DNA of 64,000 bases. Source: Flavobacterium channae (GTDB taxonomy: Bacteria > Bacteroidota > Bacteroidia > Flavobacteriales > Flavobacteriaceae). This document shows, piece after piece, positions 54,683 to 63,474 of this stretch. The translations under genes and the position numbers were made by a program. Numbering within the stretch: position 1 is the stretch's first letter; the number at the start of each line of letters is the position of its first letter. The stretch is from the NCBI RefSeq assembly GCF_021172165.1, contig NZ_CP089096.1, forward strand, positions 1,054,001 through 1,118,000, in the 5' to 3' direction. A model generated the notes under the pieces. The model saw nothing but the letters and a program-made list of their open reading frames with translations, searched no databases and was not told the origin of the DNA.

Positions 54683-55348
54683 ATGAAAAGAGAAGTTATA
54701 ATTACCGATGATGGTTCTACAACAATAAGAATTCCTGAGTGGGATGAAAATTATCATTCAACACATGGAGCAATTCAAGAAGCCAAACATGTTTTTATTA
54801 AAAACGGATTGGATTTATTTAAAGAACATGAAGCTGTTGCTATTTTGGAAATTGGTTTTGGTACTGGTTTAAATGCATTTATTACTTTTTTAGAAACAAT
54901 TGATAAGAAAAAAATAGAATATGTTGGAGTAGAGGCTTATCCCGTTGTTCCTGAAGAAATTTTGCAAATGAATTATGTTTCTGAATTACAAGCGAATCAA
55001 TACCAAGATGTTTTTAATAAAATGCATTCTTGCGATTGGGAAAAACAGCAAGTCATTTCAAGCAATTTTCATTTAACTAAGAGAAAACAGTTTTTTCAAG
55101 ATATTGAAGATAAAAACAAATTCGATTTGATTTATTTTGATGCTTTTGGATTTCCATTACAACCCGAATTGTGGAGTGAAGCTATTTTTAAGAAGATGTT
55201 TGATGCTCTTTTACCAAAAGGAACACTTGTTACTTACGCGTGTCGTTCATCGATTAAGAATGCTATGCTAAGTGTCGGATTTTCAATCGAGAAACTGCCC
55301 GGAGCTCCAGGAAAACGTGAAATGCTTCGAGCAACAAAGAATATATGA
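54683..55348 (+). CDS. mnmD: tRNA (5-methylaminomethyl-2-thiouridylate) methyltransferase, stand-alone MnmD
   Basis: MnmD makes the last methyl transfer in mnm5(s2)U34 formation. In E. coli it is fused to an oxidase as MnmC; here the 221-residue protein has only the methyltransferase half. Motifs: HGAIQEAKHVFIKNGLDLF, SAM-binding AILEIGFGTGLNAFITFL, FDLIYFDAFGFPLQPELWSEAIFKKM and GTLVTYACRSSIKNAMLSVGFSIEKLPGAPGKREMLRA. All conserved elements of the domain are present. Its start lies right after the previous terminator. Confidence 0.93.
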   Translation: MKREVIITDDGSTTIRIPEWDENYHSTHGAIQEAKHVFIKNGLDLFKEHEAVAILEIGFGTGLNAFITFLETIDKKKIEYVGVEAYPVVPEEILQMNYVSELQANQYQDVFNKMHSCDWEKQQVISSNFHLTKRKQFFQDIEDKNKFDLIYFDAFGFPLQPELWSEAIFKKMFDALLPKGTLVTYACRSSIKNAMLSVGFSIEKLPGAPGKREMLRATKNI

Positions 55349-55479
55349 TTTACAGTATAAAGTAAGAATTTAATAAAATTTTATGATTTTTTTTGTCAAC
55401 TAAAACGTTTTCGGATTGATTTTTTATTTATCTTTACAACAAGTTCTTACCCCTAGTCTAACGTTTTATCTAAAAAAGT

Positions 55480-55674
55480 ATGCCAAGACCAATGTTTTCT
55501 TACACCAAGTCAATTTTGGAAAGAGTGAGTTTTGATGCGAAACTATTTTGTAAAGAATTGGAAAAAGCAGTACGTATATTGCTTCCATACGAAATAGATC
55601 AATTGAGAGAGTGGCTTCTACAATTTACTGAAGAAAAGCCTGAATTAAGACAATGTTTAATTTATATCAACTAA
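55480..55674 (+). CDS. Small conserved hypothetical protein, 64 residues
   Basis: A 64-residue soluble helical protein: MPRPMFSYTKSILERVSFDA then LFCKELEKAVRILLPYEIDQ and LREWLLQFTEEKPELRQCLI. The strongly ordered charge pattern and the promoter-like TATCTTTA upstream support a real gene. I recall near-identical small proteins in other Bacteroidetes, where no function is known. It is alone between terminators. Confidence 0.8.
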   Translation: MPRPMFSYTKSILERVSFDAKLFCKELEKAVRILLPYEIDQLREWLLQFTEEKPELRQCLIYIN

Positions 55675-55681
55675 TAATATA

Positions 55682-55707
55682 AAGTCCCGATGTTCTCGGG
55701 ACTTTTT
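55682..55707. terminator. Terminator between the 64-residue gene and oxyR
   Basis: AAGTCCCGA (55682-55690) and TCGGGACTT (55696-55704), five-base loop, T run. Same core as the terminators at 27973 and 44610. Confidence 0.85.
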
Positions 55708-55715
55708 TATTTTGA

Positions 55716-56654
55716 TTATTTTGACTTAGGACTTATTATCTCTACATCACTAAAAGCAATAGCCCCTCTTACAACACCCGATATTACATCTCTAAATGCA
55801 TTGATGATGTGGATTTTTAATTCGTTTTTTGGGTAAATTAAACTAACTTCCCTTGCAGGTTTTGGATCTTTAAATGTTTTTAGTTTGTCTTTACTTTTTT
55901 CATTTAGGTCCAAAGTGTGTAAATAGGGTAAAAGAGTAGTTCCTAAACCTTCATCGGCTAATTTGATTAATGTTTCAAAACTTCCGCTTTCTAATTGAAA
56001 ATGACTATCTGTTATAAACTTATTGTTTTTGCAAAGATTAAGAATACCATTTCTAAAGCAGTGACCATCTTGTAAAAGCAATATTTTATCTAAGTCTAAA
56101 TCAGCAATTTCAATCTCTTTTTTACCTATTGATGGATGATTTGCCGGGACATAAGCAACAAAAGGTTCGTAATAAAGCACTATTTCTTTAATGTTTTCTT
56201 CTTCTAGCGGAGTAGCTGCAATTGCACAATCTAAATGACCATTCTTCAGTTTTTTGATTATTTCTTCGGTGGTTTGTTCTTCAATAATTAAATTAACTTT
56301 TGGATATTTTTTAATAAAGTTATTTAAAAACATAGGTAATAATGTTGGCATAATCGTAGGGATTATTCCGACTTTAAATTCACCACCAATGTAACCTTTT
56401 TGTTGGTCTACAATATCTTTTATTCTACCAGCTTCATTTACAATGTTTTTAGCTTGGTTTACAATCTTCTCACCAACCTCTGTTAGTAAAATAGGTTTTT
56501 TACTTCTATCAAAAATTAATATATCGAGTTCATCTTCTAATTTTTGAATTTGCATGCTTAATGTTGGTTGAGTAACAAAGCATTTTTCTGCAGCCAACGT
56601 GAAGTTTTTGTATTCGGCTACAGCCAGAACATAATATAATTGAGTAATCGTCAT
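55716..56654 (-). CDS. oxyR: Hydrogen peroxide sensing LysR-type regulator OxyR
   Basis: OxyR senses peroxide by forming a disulfide and activates antioxidant genes. The 312-residue protein has the N-terminal winged helix (TQLYYVLAVAEYKNFTLAAEKCFVTQPTLSMQIQKLE) and a ligand-like domain with the redox cysteines C199 and C208 in GHCFRNGILNLC, at the same numbering as in E. coli. It is divergent from dps, the standard OxyR target, across a 100-base gap, which supports both assignments. Confidence 0.95.
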   Translation of the reverse strand: MTITQLYYVLAVAEYKNFTLAAEKCFVTQPTLSMQIQKLEDELDILIFDRSKKPILLTEVGEKIVNQAKNIVNEAGRIKDIVDQQKGYIGGEFKVGIIPTIMPTLLPMFLNNFIKKYPKVNLIIEEQTTEEIIKKLKNGHLDCAIAATPLEEENIKEIVLYYEPFVAYVPANHPSIGKKEIEIADLDLDKILLLQDGHCFRNGILNLCKNNKFITDSHFQLESGSFETLIKLADEGLGTTLLPYLHTLDLNEKSKDKLKTFKDPKPAREVSLIYPKNELKIHIINAFRDVISGVVRGAIAFSDVEIISPKSK

Positions 56655-56657
56655 AGT

Positions 56658-56693
56658 ATTGATAAATTTTATGCAAATATAAAAACTATCAAT
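56658..56693. promoter_or_regulatory. Candidate OxyR operator and oxyR -7 box
   Basis: ATTGATA (56658-56664) and TATCAAT (56687-56693) form an inverted repeat spanning 36 bases, which encloses the oxyR -7 box TATATTTG (minus strand 56681-56674). The span agrees with a LysR-type tetramer footprint, though the OxyR ATAG-N7-CTAT consensus is only partly matched. Confidence 0.4.
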
Positions 56694-56725
56694 TAAATTT
56701 ATTAATTATGGGGTGCTAATTTTTC

Positions 56726-56733
56726 TAATTTTG
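56726..56733 (+). promoter_or_regulatory. Candidate -7 box of dps
   Basis: TAATTTTG fits TAnnTTTG, 21 bases before the dps ATG. There is no TTG at the -33 position, as would suit an activator-dependent promoter. Confidence 0.45.
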
Positions 56734-56754
56734 GAATATTAAAAAAGCAAAATC

Positions 56755-57234
56755 ATGAAATTAAATAGTTTAGGATTACCAATTGAACAATCAGAAGAGT
56801 TAGTAAAAGAATTAAATACACTGTTATCTAACTTTCAAATATATTATCAAAATTTAAGAGGTTTACATTGGAATATCAGAGGAAAGCGTTTTTTTGATTT
56901 GCATGTAAAGTTTGAAGAATTATACAATGACAGCCAATTAAAAATTGATTTAATTGCAGAACGTGTTTTAACTTTAGGAGGGATTCCATTACATACATTT
57001 TCAGATTATATTGCAAATAGTGAACTAAAAGTTGGAAAAGATATTTCAAAAGACGTTGAAGCAATTCAATTGATTTTAGATTCATTAAGTGTTTTGTTGC
57101 AATTAGAAAGAGGTATATTGAATAAATCTGGGGTAATTGATGATGAAGGAACCAATTCAATGATGAGTGACTTTATCAAAGAACAAGAAAAAACCATTTG
57201 GATGTTAAAAGCTTGGATGGAAGAAGAAATTTAA
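56755..57234 (+). CDS. dps: DNA-binding ferritin-like protein Dps
   Basis: Dps forms dodecamers that oxidise and store iron with hydrogen peroxide and protect DNA. The 159-residue four-helix protein has the ferroxidase residues in LRGLHWNIRGKRFFDLHVKFEELYND and LDSLSVLLQLERGIL; DLIAERVLTLGGIPLHTFSDY completes the family pattern. There is no lysine-rich N-terminal tail, so DNA binding may be weak. Divergent from oxyR and followed by a terminator. Confidence 0.95.
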   Translation: MKLNSLGLPIEQSEELVKELNTLLSNFQIYYQNLRGLHWNIRGKRFFDLHVKFEELYNDSQLKIDLIAERVLTLGGIPLHTFSDYIANSELKVGKDISKDVEAIQLILDSLSVLLQLERGILNKSGVIDDEGTNSMMSDFIKEQEKTIWMLKAWMEEEI

Positions 57235-57243
57235 TAAATATTG

Positions 57244-57267
57244 AAACCACCTTTTGGTGGTTTTTTT
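57244..57267 (+). terminator. Terminator of dps
   Basis: AAACCACC (57244-57251) and GGTGGTTT (57256-57263), loop TTTT, followed by more T. Confidence 0.85.
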
Positions 57268-57313
57268 GTAAAATATTGTGAAAAAATCCGATTTGAAATA
57301 GTATATTCGCAAT

Positions 57314-57604
57314 ATGAAAATATGGGTTAACATAGTTTTGTTTTTCTTTATTACTTTTTTATCAACTCCTACTGTAATAGGTATGATTGATGATAAAGTG
57401 AATACCTCTTTTTTTTATTCTATGTGTGAAGAGGAAGAAAATCACGCTCCATTTAATGAAATTAAATCAGTAGCAGCTACTCAGTTTTCATTTGATAATC
57501 TTACTCCTATAAAGTTGAAGAAATTTAATTTTGTTTTAGTACATGATTTGACTTTTGATAACCTTGCACATCAAATTTTTTCACCACCTCCAGAAACAGT
57601 ATAA
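57314..57604 (+). CDS. Small exported or membrane-anchored protein upstream of the SulP gene
   Basis: A 96-residue protein with one N-terminal hydrophobic segment (IWVNIVLFFFITFLSTPTVIG, about 3-23) followed by an acidic stretch SMCEEEENHAPF and a C-terminal IFSPPPETV. The combination of STPTV, a short Ser/Cys EEEE patch and a terminal SPPP motif recurs in small Flavobacteria proteins I recall next to SulP or carbonic anhydrase genes. Function unknown. Upstream, TTG (57276-57278) and TATATTCG (57302-57309, one mismatch) would give an almost leaderless mRNA. Confidence 0.7.
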   Translation: MKIWVNIVLFFFITFLSTPTVIGMIDDKVNTSFFYSMCEEEENHAPFNEIKSVAATQFSFDNLTPIKLKKFNFVLVHDLTFDNLAHQIFSPPPETV

Positions 57605-57668
57605 TACTTTAAATTTTTTAAAACACATTTTCATATTGTGTTAATATTAATGTATTATATTATTTTCA

Positions 57669-59267
57669 ATGAATAATCATTCTATTTTTTCCAATGTAAG
57701 AGGTGATCTTGCAGCTGGATTAGTTGTATTTTTAGTTGCATTACCATTATGTTTAGGTATTGCATTGGCATCTGGAGCACCTTTGTTTTCAGGTATTGTT
57801 TCGGGTGTAATTGGTGGAATCGTAGTTGGATTTCTTAGTAATTCAGCTTTGAGTGTTACCGGACCAGCTGCCGGATTAACTGCAATTGTTTTATCTGCAA
57901 TTACAGATTTAGGAGGTTTTGATATTTTTTTAGTTGCTGTAATTTTAGCTGGAGTAATTCAAGTAGCTTTAGGTTATTTAAAAGCAGGTAGTTTTTCAAA
58001 CTACTTTCCTACAAGTGTTATTGAAGGAATGTTAGCTGCTATTGGAATCATCATTATTTTAAAGCAAATTCCTCATGCTTTTGGACACGATGTTGATAAT
58101 GAAGGTGACTTTTTCTATATTGAAAAATCTGGGCATACAACTATTGATACTTTAATTGAGTCAATCAATTTTATTCATTCAGGTGCTTTAATAATTGCCA
58201 TTTTATCGTTAGCAATATTAATTATTTGGGAAAAGGTTCCTGCATTAAAAAATATTAAATTAATTCCAGGTGCATTAGTTGTAGTTATTGTTAGTATAAT
58301 TTTAAACGAATTTTTTATTCAAACAGATTCAAAATTTGCTATTACTACACAAAATCACTTAGTACAATTGCCTTCAATTTCTGAGATTAGTAACGGATTT
58401 GCATTACCAAATTTTTCATCTTTATTAAATGAGAAAGTTTGGATTGTTGCCATAACAATTGCAGTTGTTGCTTCAATTGAAACGTTGTTATGTATCGAAG
58501 CAACAGATAAATTAGATACTTATAAAAGATTTACAGATACCAATCGTGAATTAAAAGCGCAAGGTGTTGGTAATATTATTAGCGGATTATTAGGTGGTTT
58601 ACCAATGACATCAGTTGTTGTGCGTTCATCTGCAAATATCAATTCTGGTGGAAAAACTAAATTATCAACAATATTTCATGGTATACTTTTAATTACTTTT
58701 GCATTATCAATACCATTTATATTGAATAAAATTCCATTAGCAGCTTTAGCAGCGGTTTTATTAATGGTAGGATATAAATTGGCAAAACCAAGTGTTTTTG
58801 TACATTTGTGGAACAATGGATATTCGCAATTTATTCCATTTGTGATTACTGTAATTGCAGTTGTTCGTATCGATTTATTAAAAGGTGTAGGAATAGGTTT
58901 AGCAGTAAGTGTGATTTTTATTTTATATCAAAATTTAAAATTTGCTTACTCTTTTAAAAAAGAATCATTTCATGATGGCGATATTATTACAATTAAATTA
59001 GCACAAGAGGTTTCCTTTTTGAATAAGGCGGCAATAAAAAATACTTTAGCAAATATTCCAAGAAAATCGAAACTAATTATAGATGCTTCAAATACAAAAT
59101 ATATCGATTTTGATGTTGTGGAATTAATTAAAGATTTTAGAAACGTAAAAGCGGAAGATAAAGAAATTGAATTGAGTTTAAAAGGATTTAAAGAACAATA
59201 CGATATCGACAATACAGAATTTAAAAACGTAAAAATTAAAGATTCAAAAGAATTAAAAAAAGCGTAA
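57669..59267 (+). CDS. SulP family anion transporter (probable bicarbonate transporter)
   Basis: A 532-residue SLC26-type transporter. The membrane domain (about 10-420) opens VRGDLAAGLVVFLVALPLCLGIALASGAPLFSGI and includes the SulP signature NSALSVTGPAAGLTAIVLSAI and EGMLAAIGIIIILKQIPHAFG. The C-terminal STAS domain (about 430-530) has SFLNKAAIKNTL and KLIIDASNTKYIDFDVVELI. SulP proteins move sulfate, bicarbonate or other anions. Two carbonic anhydrase genes follow directly (7 and 47 bases), which favours bicarbonate as substrate; this is inference. Confidence 0.92.
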   Translation: MNNHSIFSNVRGDLAAGLVVFLVALPLCLGIALASGAPLFSGIVSGVIGGIVVGFLSNSALSVTGPAAGLTAIVLSAITDLGGFDIFLVAVILAGVIQVALGYLKAGSFSNYFPTSVIEGMLAAIGIIIILKQIPHAFGHDVDNEGDFFYIEKSGHTTIDTLIESINFIHSGALIIAILSLAILIIWEKVPALKNIKLIPGALVVVIVSIILNEFFIQTDSKFAITTQNHLVQLPSISEISNGFALPNFSSLLNEKVWIVAITIAVVASIETLLCIEATDKLDTYKRFTDTNRELKAQGVGNIISGLLGGLPMTSVVVRSSANINSGGKTKLSTIFHGILLITFALSIPFILNKIPLAALAAVLLMVGYKLAKPSVFVHLWNNGYSQFIPFVITVIAVVRIDLLKGVGIGLAVSVIFILYQNLKFAYSFKKESFHDGDIITIKLAQEVSFLNKAAIKNTLANIPRKSKLIIDASNTKYIDFDVVELIKDFRNVKAEDKEIELSLKGFKEQYDIDNTEFKNVKIKDSKELKKA

Positions 59268-59273
59268 AATAAA

Positions 59274-59957
59274 ATGAAAGCACACAACAAAGAAACTCAG
59301 GCTCAAATGACTCCAAGAAAAGCATTGCAATTTCTACAAGAGGGTAATGATCGTTTTATTAATAACTTAAAAGCAAATAGAAACTTACTTGAACAAGTTA
59401 ATGAAACGCGTGACGGTCAATGGCCTTTTGCAACAATTTTAAGTTGTATAGATAGTAGAACGTCTGCAGAATTAATTTTTGACCAAGGTTTAGGAGATGT
59501 TTTTTCAGTAAGAATTGCTGGAAATATTGTTAATACGGATATTTTAGGAAGTATGGAATTTGCATGTAAAGTTGCAGGTTCAAAATTAATCGTAGTATTA
59601 GGACATTCGAAATGTGGGGCTGTAAAAGGAGCTTGTGATCATGTTGAAATGGGTAACTTAACGGAATTGTTATCTAAAATTCAACCTTCGGTATATCAAG
59701 AAAAGCAAACAACGGAAAACAGAACTTCTGGTAATGCTGAATTTGTTGAGAACGTTTCTGAAATTAATGTAAAACGAAATGTAAAGAACATTATAGAGAG
59801 AAGTTTTGTTTTAGAGCAACTTTTAGAGGAGGGAAAAATTGGAATTGTTGGTGCAATGCATGACATTGAAACAGGGAAAGTTGTTTTTTATGAAGATGTG
59901 CTTTACATTAAAGACGATTTAAATCCAAATTTTACTGTTGATCATTTAAAACATTAA
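59274..59957 (+). CDS. Beta-carbonic anhydrase (first of two)
   Basis: A 227-residue zinc enzyme that interconverts CO2 and bicarbonate. Zinc ligands and the Asp-Arg dyad: C58, D60 and R62 in LSCIDSRTSAE, H111 and C114 in GHSKCGAVKGA. The N-terminal part has the QTPRKALQFLQEGNDRF-like helix (PRKALQFLQEGNDRF) seen in a clade different from E. coli Can. No signal peptide, so cytoplasmic. It follows the SulP gene by seven bases and precedes the second carbonic anhydrase by 47 bases. Confidence 0.94.
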   Translation: MKAHNKETQAQMTPRKALQFLQEGNDRFINNLKANRNLLEQVNETRDGQWPFATILSCIDSRTSAELIFDQGLGDVFSVRIAGNIVNTDILGSMEFACKVAGSKLIVVLGHSKCGAVKGACDHVEMGNLTELLSKIQPSVYQEKQTTENRTSGNAEFVENVSEINVKRNVKNIIERSFVLEQLLEEGKIGIVGAMHDIETGKVVFYEDVLYIKDDLNPNFTVDHLKH

Positions 59958-60004
59958 GATTTTTAGTATAGTTTTTCTTTTTTAAAGCATAACAAAACAG
60001 TATA

Positions 60005-60640
60005 ATGAGTGATTTTTATAAAAAAATACTAGACAACAATAAAAAATGGGTTGAGAGCAAATTAGCTATTAGTCCTAATTATTTTAAAAATTTATCAGAA
60101 AGTCAAAATCCACCATTACTTTGGATTGGTTGTTCCGATAGTAGAGTTCCCGCTAATGAGATTATTGGTGCAGAACCAGGAGAGGTCTTTGTACATAGAA
60201 ATATTGCCAATATGGTTTTGCACACTGATATGAACATGCTTAGTGTTCTAGATTATGCTGTAAATGCTTTAAAAGTTAAACATGTTATTGTTTGCGGTCA
60301 TTATGGTTGTGGTGGAGTTAAAGCAGCTATGCAAAATAAATCAATTGGGATAATTGATAATTGGATTCGTCATATTAAAGATGTTTACCGTTTTAATCAT
60401 AAAGAATTGGATGCAATTGTTGATGAAAAAGAAAGATTCAATCGATTTGTCGAAATCAACGTGAAAGAGCAAGTTATGGATTTGGCAAAAACATCAATCG
60501 TTCAAAATGCTTGGAAAAAAGGTCAAGAATTAGTTATTCATGGATGGGTTTATGGATTAAATGATGGATATGTAACCGATTTAGGTTTAAACTTTAGTTG
60601 TGATAAAGATTTAGATGATGTTTATCAGTTGAAGTTTTAA
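60005..60640 (+). CDS. can: Beta-carbonic anhydrase, Can type (second of two)
   Basis: A 211-residue beta-carbonic anhydrase close to E. coli Can. Active-site residues: C43, D45 and R47 in IGCSDSRVPANEI, H99 and C102 in GHYGCGGVKAA; the PGEVFVHRNIANMV and NWIRHIKDVY segments and the C-terminal HGWVYGLNDGYVTDLG are typical of the Can clade. It is cytoplasmic. Two different clades of the enzyme side by side, behind a SulP transporter, suggest a bicarbonate supply unit for carboxylases. Confidence 0.95.
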   Translation: MSDFYKKILDNNKKWVESKLAISPNYFKNLSESQNPPLLWIGCSDSRVPANEIIGAEPGEVFVHRNIANMVLHTDMNMLSVLDYAVNALKVKHVIVCGHYGCGGVKAAMQNKSIGIIDNWIRHIKDVYRFNHKELDAIVDEKERFNRFVEINVKEQVMDLAKTSIVQNAWKKGQELVIHGWVYGLNDGYVTDLGLNFSCDKDLDDVYQLKF

Positions 60641-60642
60641 AT

Positions 60643-61215
60643 TTATTTGATGATTAAATCATATTTCTGAAGTAATCCTTTTAAGTTTTCAGTAGAAAAA
60701 ACGGCTCTTTTCAATTTGTTTTTTTCAGGATCAATTATGAAATCATAACTTGTTGAAAAGTCTGTTTTGTTTGCTGTAGTTCCAATAAAAACAGCATGTC
60801 TTAAATTACAATTGTCAAACATAGCCTCGGTTAAATCACTTTCCATAAAATCAACAGCAATCATACTGCAATTTATAAACTGCATTTTTTTTAGTTTTAA
60901 GCTGTAGAATTGTGCATAGTCAAGTAAACTATCCTTGAAATGAAATTCAAATAAAATTTGGTCTGTCATTGCAAAGTTTACCGAAGTAAAATCACATTTG
61001 GTAAACCAAACATCTCGAAGAGAAACATGATTGATTTTTGTTCCTCTGAAATTACAATCAAAAAAGTTACAATCAATAAAAGTAACGGCAGTAAAGAAAC
61101 ATGCTCTAAAATCGCAATTGGTAAAAGTGCAGTTTTCGTATTCTTTGAATTTGATATCGTTTTCTGAAAAAGTTATTTCAGAAAAATTCTCATCGGTTAT
61201 ATAATCTGAATGCAT
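60643..61215 (-). CDS. Pentapeptide repeat protein
   Basis: A 190-residue protein from the ATG at 61215 (MHSDYITDENFSEI); the frame continues to 61263 inside the previous gene and is rejected there. It contains about twenty quasi-repeats A(D/N)LXX, with motifs such as NCTFTNCDFRACFFTAVTFIDCNFFDCNFRG and FMESDLTEAMFDNCNLRHAVF, which fold into a right-handed quadrilateral beta-helix. Some such proteins protect DNA gyrase (Qnr, MfpA), others do not; nothing here decides. It is the last gene of a three-gene minus-strand operon. Confidence 0.88.
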   Translation of the reverse strand: MHSDYITDENFSEITFSENDIKFKEYENCTFTNCDFRACFFTAVTFIDCNFFDCNFRGTKINHVSLRDVWFTKCDFTSVNFAMTDQILFEFHFKDSLLDYAQFYSLKLKKMQFINCSMIAVDFMESDLTEAMFDNCNLRHAVFIGTTANKTDFSTSYDFIIDPEKNKLKRAVFSTENLKGLLQKYDLIIK

Positions 61216-61225
61216 GAATATATTT

Positions 61226-61984
61226 TTAAAACCCTTCAAAAACGCCAAGGCCAAATAAAGCAAAATCGTATTTTACAGGATCATTTTTGTCTAACTTTCT
61301 TAAATTTTCGTCTAATTCTGCTAATGCTTTAGCGTCATTTTGTTTTCTTGTAAGCAATTCTAATTTTCTTGCTACATTACCAGAATGCACATCTAACGGA
61401 CAAGAAAGTAGGGCAGGAGAAATAGTTTTCCAAATTCCCAAATCAACTCCTTTGTTGTCATTTCTGACCATCCAACGCAAATACATATTAATTCGTTTCG
61501 CTGCTGAACCATTCAGTGGATCTGAAATGTGCTTTTCAGTTCTTGATAAATGAGGAATTTCAAAAAACGATTGCTTGAATTCTGAAATTGTATGTTGCAT
61601 TGTCGGATTTTGCTTTGAGAAAATCGCCTCTAATCCGTTATGATTTTGGTAAATATGTTGTAATCCTTTTGTAAAACCAATAAAATCTTGACCATTAAAT
61701 GTGCGATGAACAAAACTTTCTAATTTTTCCAATTGTGATTCCGAATGCGACATGACAAAGTCATAAGGTGAATTTCCCATCAACTCCATCATTTTTTTTG
61801 CATTGTTGATAATCATTTTTCGATTTTCCCAAGCAATTGTTGCCGCAAGAAATCCAGCAATTTCAATATCTTCTTTTAAAGAATATAAATGCGGAATTTG
61901 AATTGGATCGCTTTCAATGAAATTAGGATTGTTGTACAATTCAACTTTTTCGTCTAGAAATTCTTTGAGCTCAGAACGATTCAT
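61226..61984 (-). CDS. TIGR02757 family protein
   Basis: A 252-residue protein of a family widespread in Bacteroidetes and known to me as TIGR02757. Characteristic stretches: [84 protein letters not shown] and [21 protein letters not shown]. The last motif places a histidine and several lysines in a conserved pattern of unknown purpose; a distant relation to helix-hairpin-helix DNA glycosylases has been suggested for the fold, but I cannot verify that. It lies four bases after the ABC transporter stop. Confidence 0.87.
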   Translation of the reverse strand: MNRSELKEFLDEKVELYNNPNFIESDPIQIPHLYSLKEDIEIAGFLAATIAWENRKMIINNAKKMMELMGNSPYDFVMSHSESQLEKLESFVHRTFNGQDFIGFTKGLQHIYQNHNGLEAIFSKQNPTMQHTISEFKQSFFEIPHLSRTEKHISDPLNGSAAKRINMYLRWMVRNDNKGVDLGIWKTISPALLSCPLDVHSGNVARKLELLTRKQNDAKALAELDENLRKLDKNDPVKYDFALFGLGVFEGF

Positions 61985-61987
61985 GTA

Positions 61988-62653
61988 TTATTCTGTTACA
62001 ATATTTCCATCAACCATGGTTAATTTTCTATCAGCCATGTTTGCCAATTCTTCATTATGCGTTACAATTACAAAGGTTTGCCCAAATTCATCTCGTAATT
62101 TAAAAAACAATTCATGTAAGTTTTCGGCAGTATGTGTATCTAAATTTCCAGATGGCTCATCAGCAAAAATTACAGCAGGTTTGTTAATTAAGGCTCTAGC
62201 AACGGCAACACGCTGCTGTTCACCACCAGAAAGTTCGCTTGGTTTGTGATGCGTTCTTTCTGCTAAACCTAAATAAGACAACAGTTTTTTAGCTTCTGTT
62301 TCCACTTCTTTTTTGTCACGATTCGCTATAAATCCAGGAATACAAACATTTTCTAAAGCAGTAAATTCAGGTAATAATTGATGAAATTGAAAAATGAAAC
62401 CTAAGTGTTGATTTCTAAATTTTGAAAGTTCCTTGTCTTTTAAATTTAAAACCGTAGCGCCATTTATTTCTAAAATAGTATCATTTTGTTTTGCAGGTAA
62501 ATCTAAAGTCCCTAAAATTTGAAGTAATGTAGTTTTTCCAGCACCAGATGCCCCAACAATAGAAACTATTTCGCCTTTTTTTATATGTAAATCCACTCCT
62601 TTTAAAACATGTAGAGTGTCATAATATTTATTTAGATTTTTTGCAGTAATCAT
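61988..62653 (-). CDS. ABC transporter ATP-binding protein, LolD/MacB-like
   Basis: A 221-residue ABC ATPase. Walker A is [12 protein letters not shown] (about residue 34), the Q loop [17 protein letters not shown], the signature [15 protein letters not shown], Walker [13 protein letters not shown] and the H loop TVVTH-like [11 protein letters not shown]. The [22 protein letters not shown] insert after Walker A and the [15 protein letters not shown] wording are as in LolD and MacB. Its permease is not adjacent, so whether it serves lipoprotein release (LolCDE) or another exporter is undecided. First gene of a three-gene operon. Confidence 0.9.
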   Translation of the reverse strand: MITAKNLNKYYDTLHVLKGVDLHIKKGEIVSIVGASGAGKTTLLQILGTLDLPAKQNDTILEINGATVLNLKDKELSKFRNQHLGFIFQFHQLLPEFTALENVCIPGFIANRDKKEVETEAKKLLSYLGLAERTHHKPSELSGGEQQRVAVARALINKPAVIFADEPSGNLDTHTAENLHELFFKLRDEFGQTFVIVTHNEELANMADRKLTMVDGNIVTE

Positions 62654-62773
62654 AACGGAAGATTTCTACAAAGAAACAAAGTTTTTTGTCTAATAAAAAA
62701 ACTATTCTTAATCTATTCACGTACCTCAAATAATAAAGTTTAGTTAAATTAATTTTTGTGTTTAATTTTTATT

Positions 62774-62781
62774 TAAATTTG
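62774..62781 (+). promoter_or_regulatory. Candidate -7 box of msrA
   Basis: TAAATTTG fits TAnnTTTG and lies 24 bases before the ATG at 62806. The nearest TTTG upstream (62755-62758) is at 15 bases, shorter than usual. The position argues against the longer frame that begins at 62758. Confidence 0.45.
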
Positions 62782-62805
62782 TTAAACAAAATAACAAAAT
62801 GCACT

Positions 62806-63459
62806 ATGAGAATTTGGAATAAAGGATTATCGTTACTATTAGTTTTAATCTCTAGCTCTTGTAATGCTAAAGAAAAAACTAATTTGAATAAAGAATTTAA
62901 AGAACCTATTAAAACTAAAGTTAAAGAAGGTATGGAAGTTGCAACATTTGCTGGAGGCTGTTTTTGGTGTACAGAAGCTGTTTTTTTAGAAATTAAAGGA
63001 GTTGAAAAAGTGATTTCTGGCTATACAGGTGGAAAAACAGTTAATCCAACATACAAAGAAATTTGTACAGGAGAAACGGGTCATGCTGAAGCAATTCAAA
63101 TTACATATGATCCAAAACAAGTTGCTTATGAAGATTTATTAGAAGTATTCTTTGGTACTCATGATCCAACTACTTTAAATCGTCAAGGAGCAGATGTAGG
63201 GACTCAGTATCGAAGCGAAATTTTTTATCATTCAGAAGAGCAAAAAACTAAGGCTGAAAACTATATTCAATTATTAGAAAAAGAAAAATTGTATAATAAA
63301 CCGATTGTAACTAAAATATCTTCGGCAGTTGTTTTTTATCCAGCTGAAGATTATCATCAAAACTATTACAATCAAAATTCAAGTCAAGGATATTGTCAAA
63401 TGGTGATTGCTCCAAAATTGGAAAAATTACGCAAATATTATAAATCAAAATTAAAATAG
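62806..63459 (+). CDS. msrA: Lipoprotein peptide-methionine (S)-S-oxide reductase
   Basis: MsrA reduces methionine-S-sulfoxide in oxidised proteins. From the ATG at 62806 the protein has 217 residues with a lipoprotein signal [23 protein letters not shown] (Cys about 18), so it acts outside the cytoplasm; the longer frame begins at a GTG within the promoter. The catalytic motif is [13 protein letters not shown], followed by [56 protein letters not shown] and the C-terminal YHQNYYNQN. It may repair envelope proteins in concert with the OxyR stress response. folE follows 15 bases later. Confidence 0.94.
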   Translation: MRIWNKGLSLLLVLISSSCNAKEKTNLNKEFKEPIKTKVKEGMEVATFAGGCFWCTEAVFLEIKGVEKVISGYTGGKTVNPTYKEICTGETGHAEAIQITYDPKQVAYEDLLEVFFGTHDPTTLNRQGADVGTQYRSEIFYHSEEQKTKAENYIQLLEKEKLYNKPIVTKISSAVVFYPAEDYHQNYYNQNSSQGYCQMVIAPKLEKLRKYYKSKLK

Positions 63460-63474
63460 AAGGGAAAAATTGCT

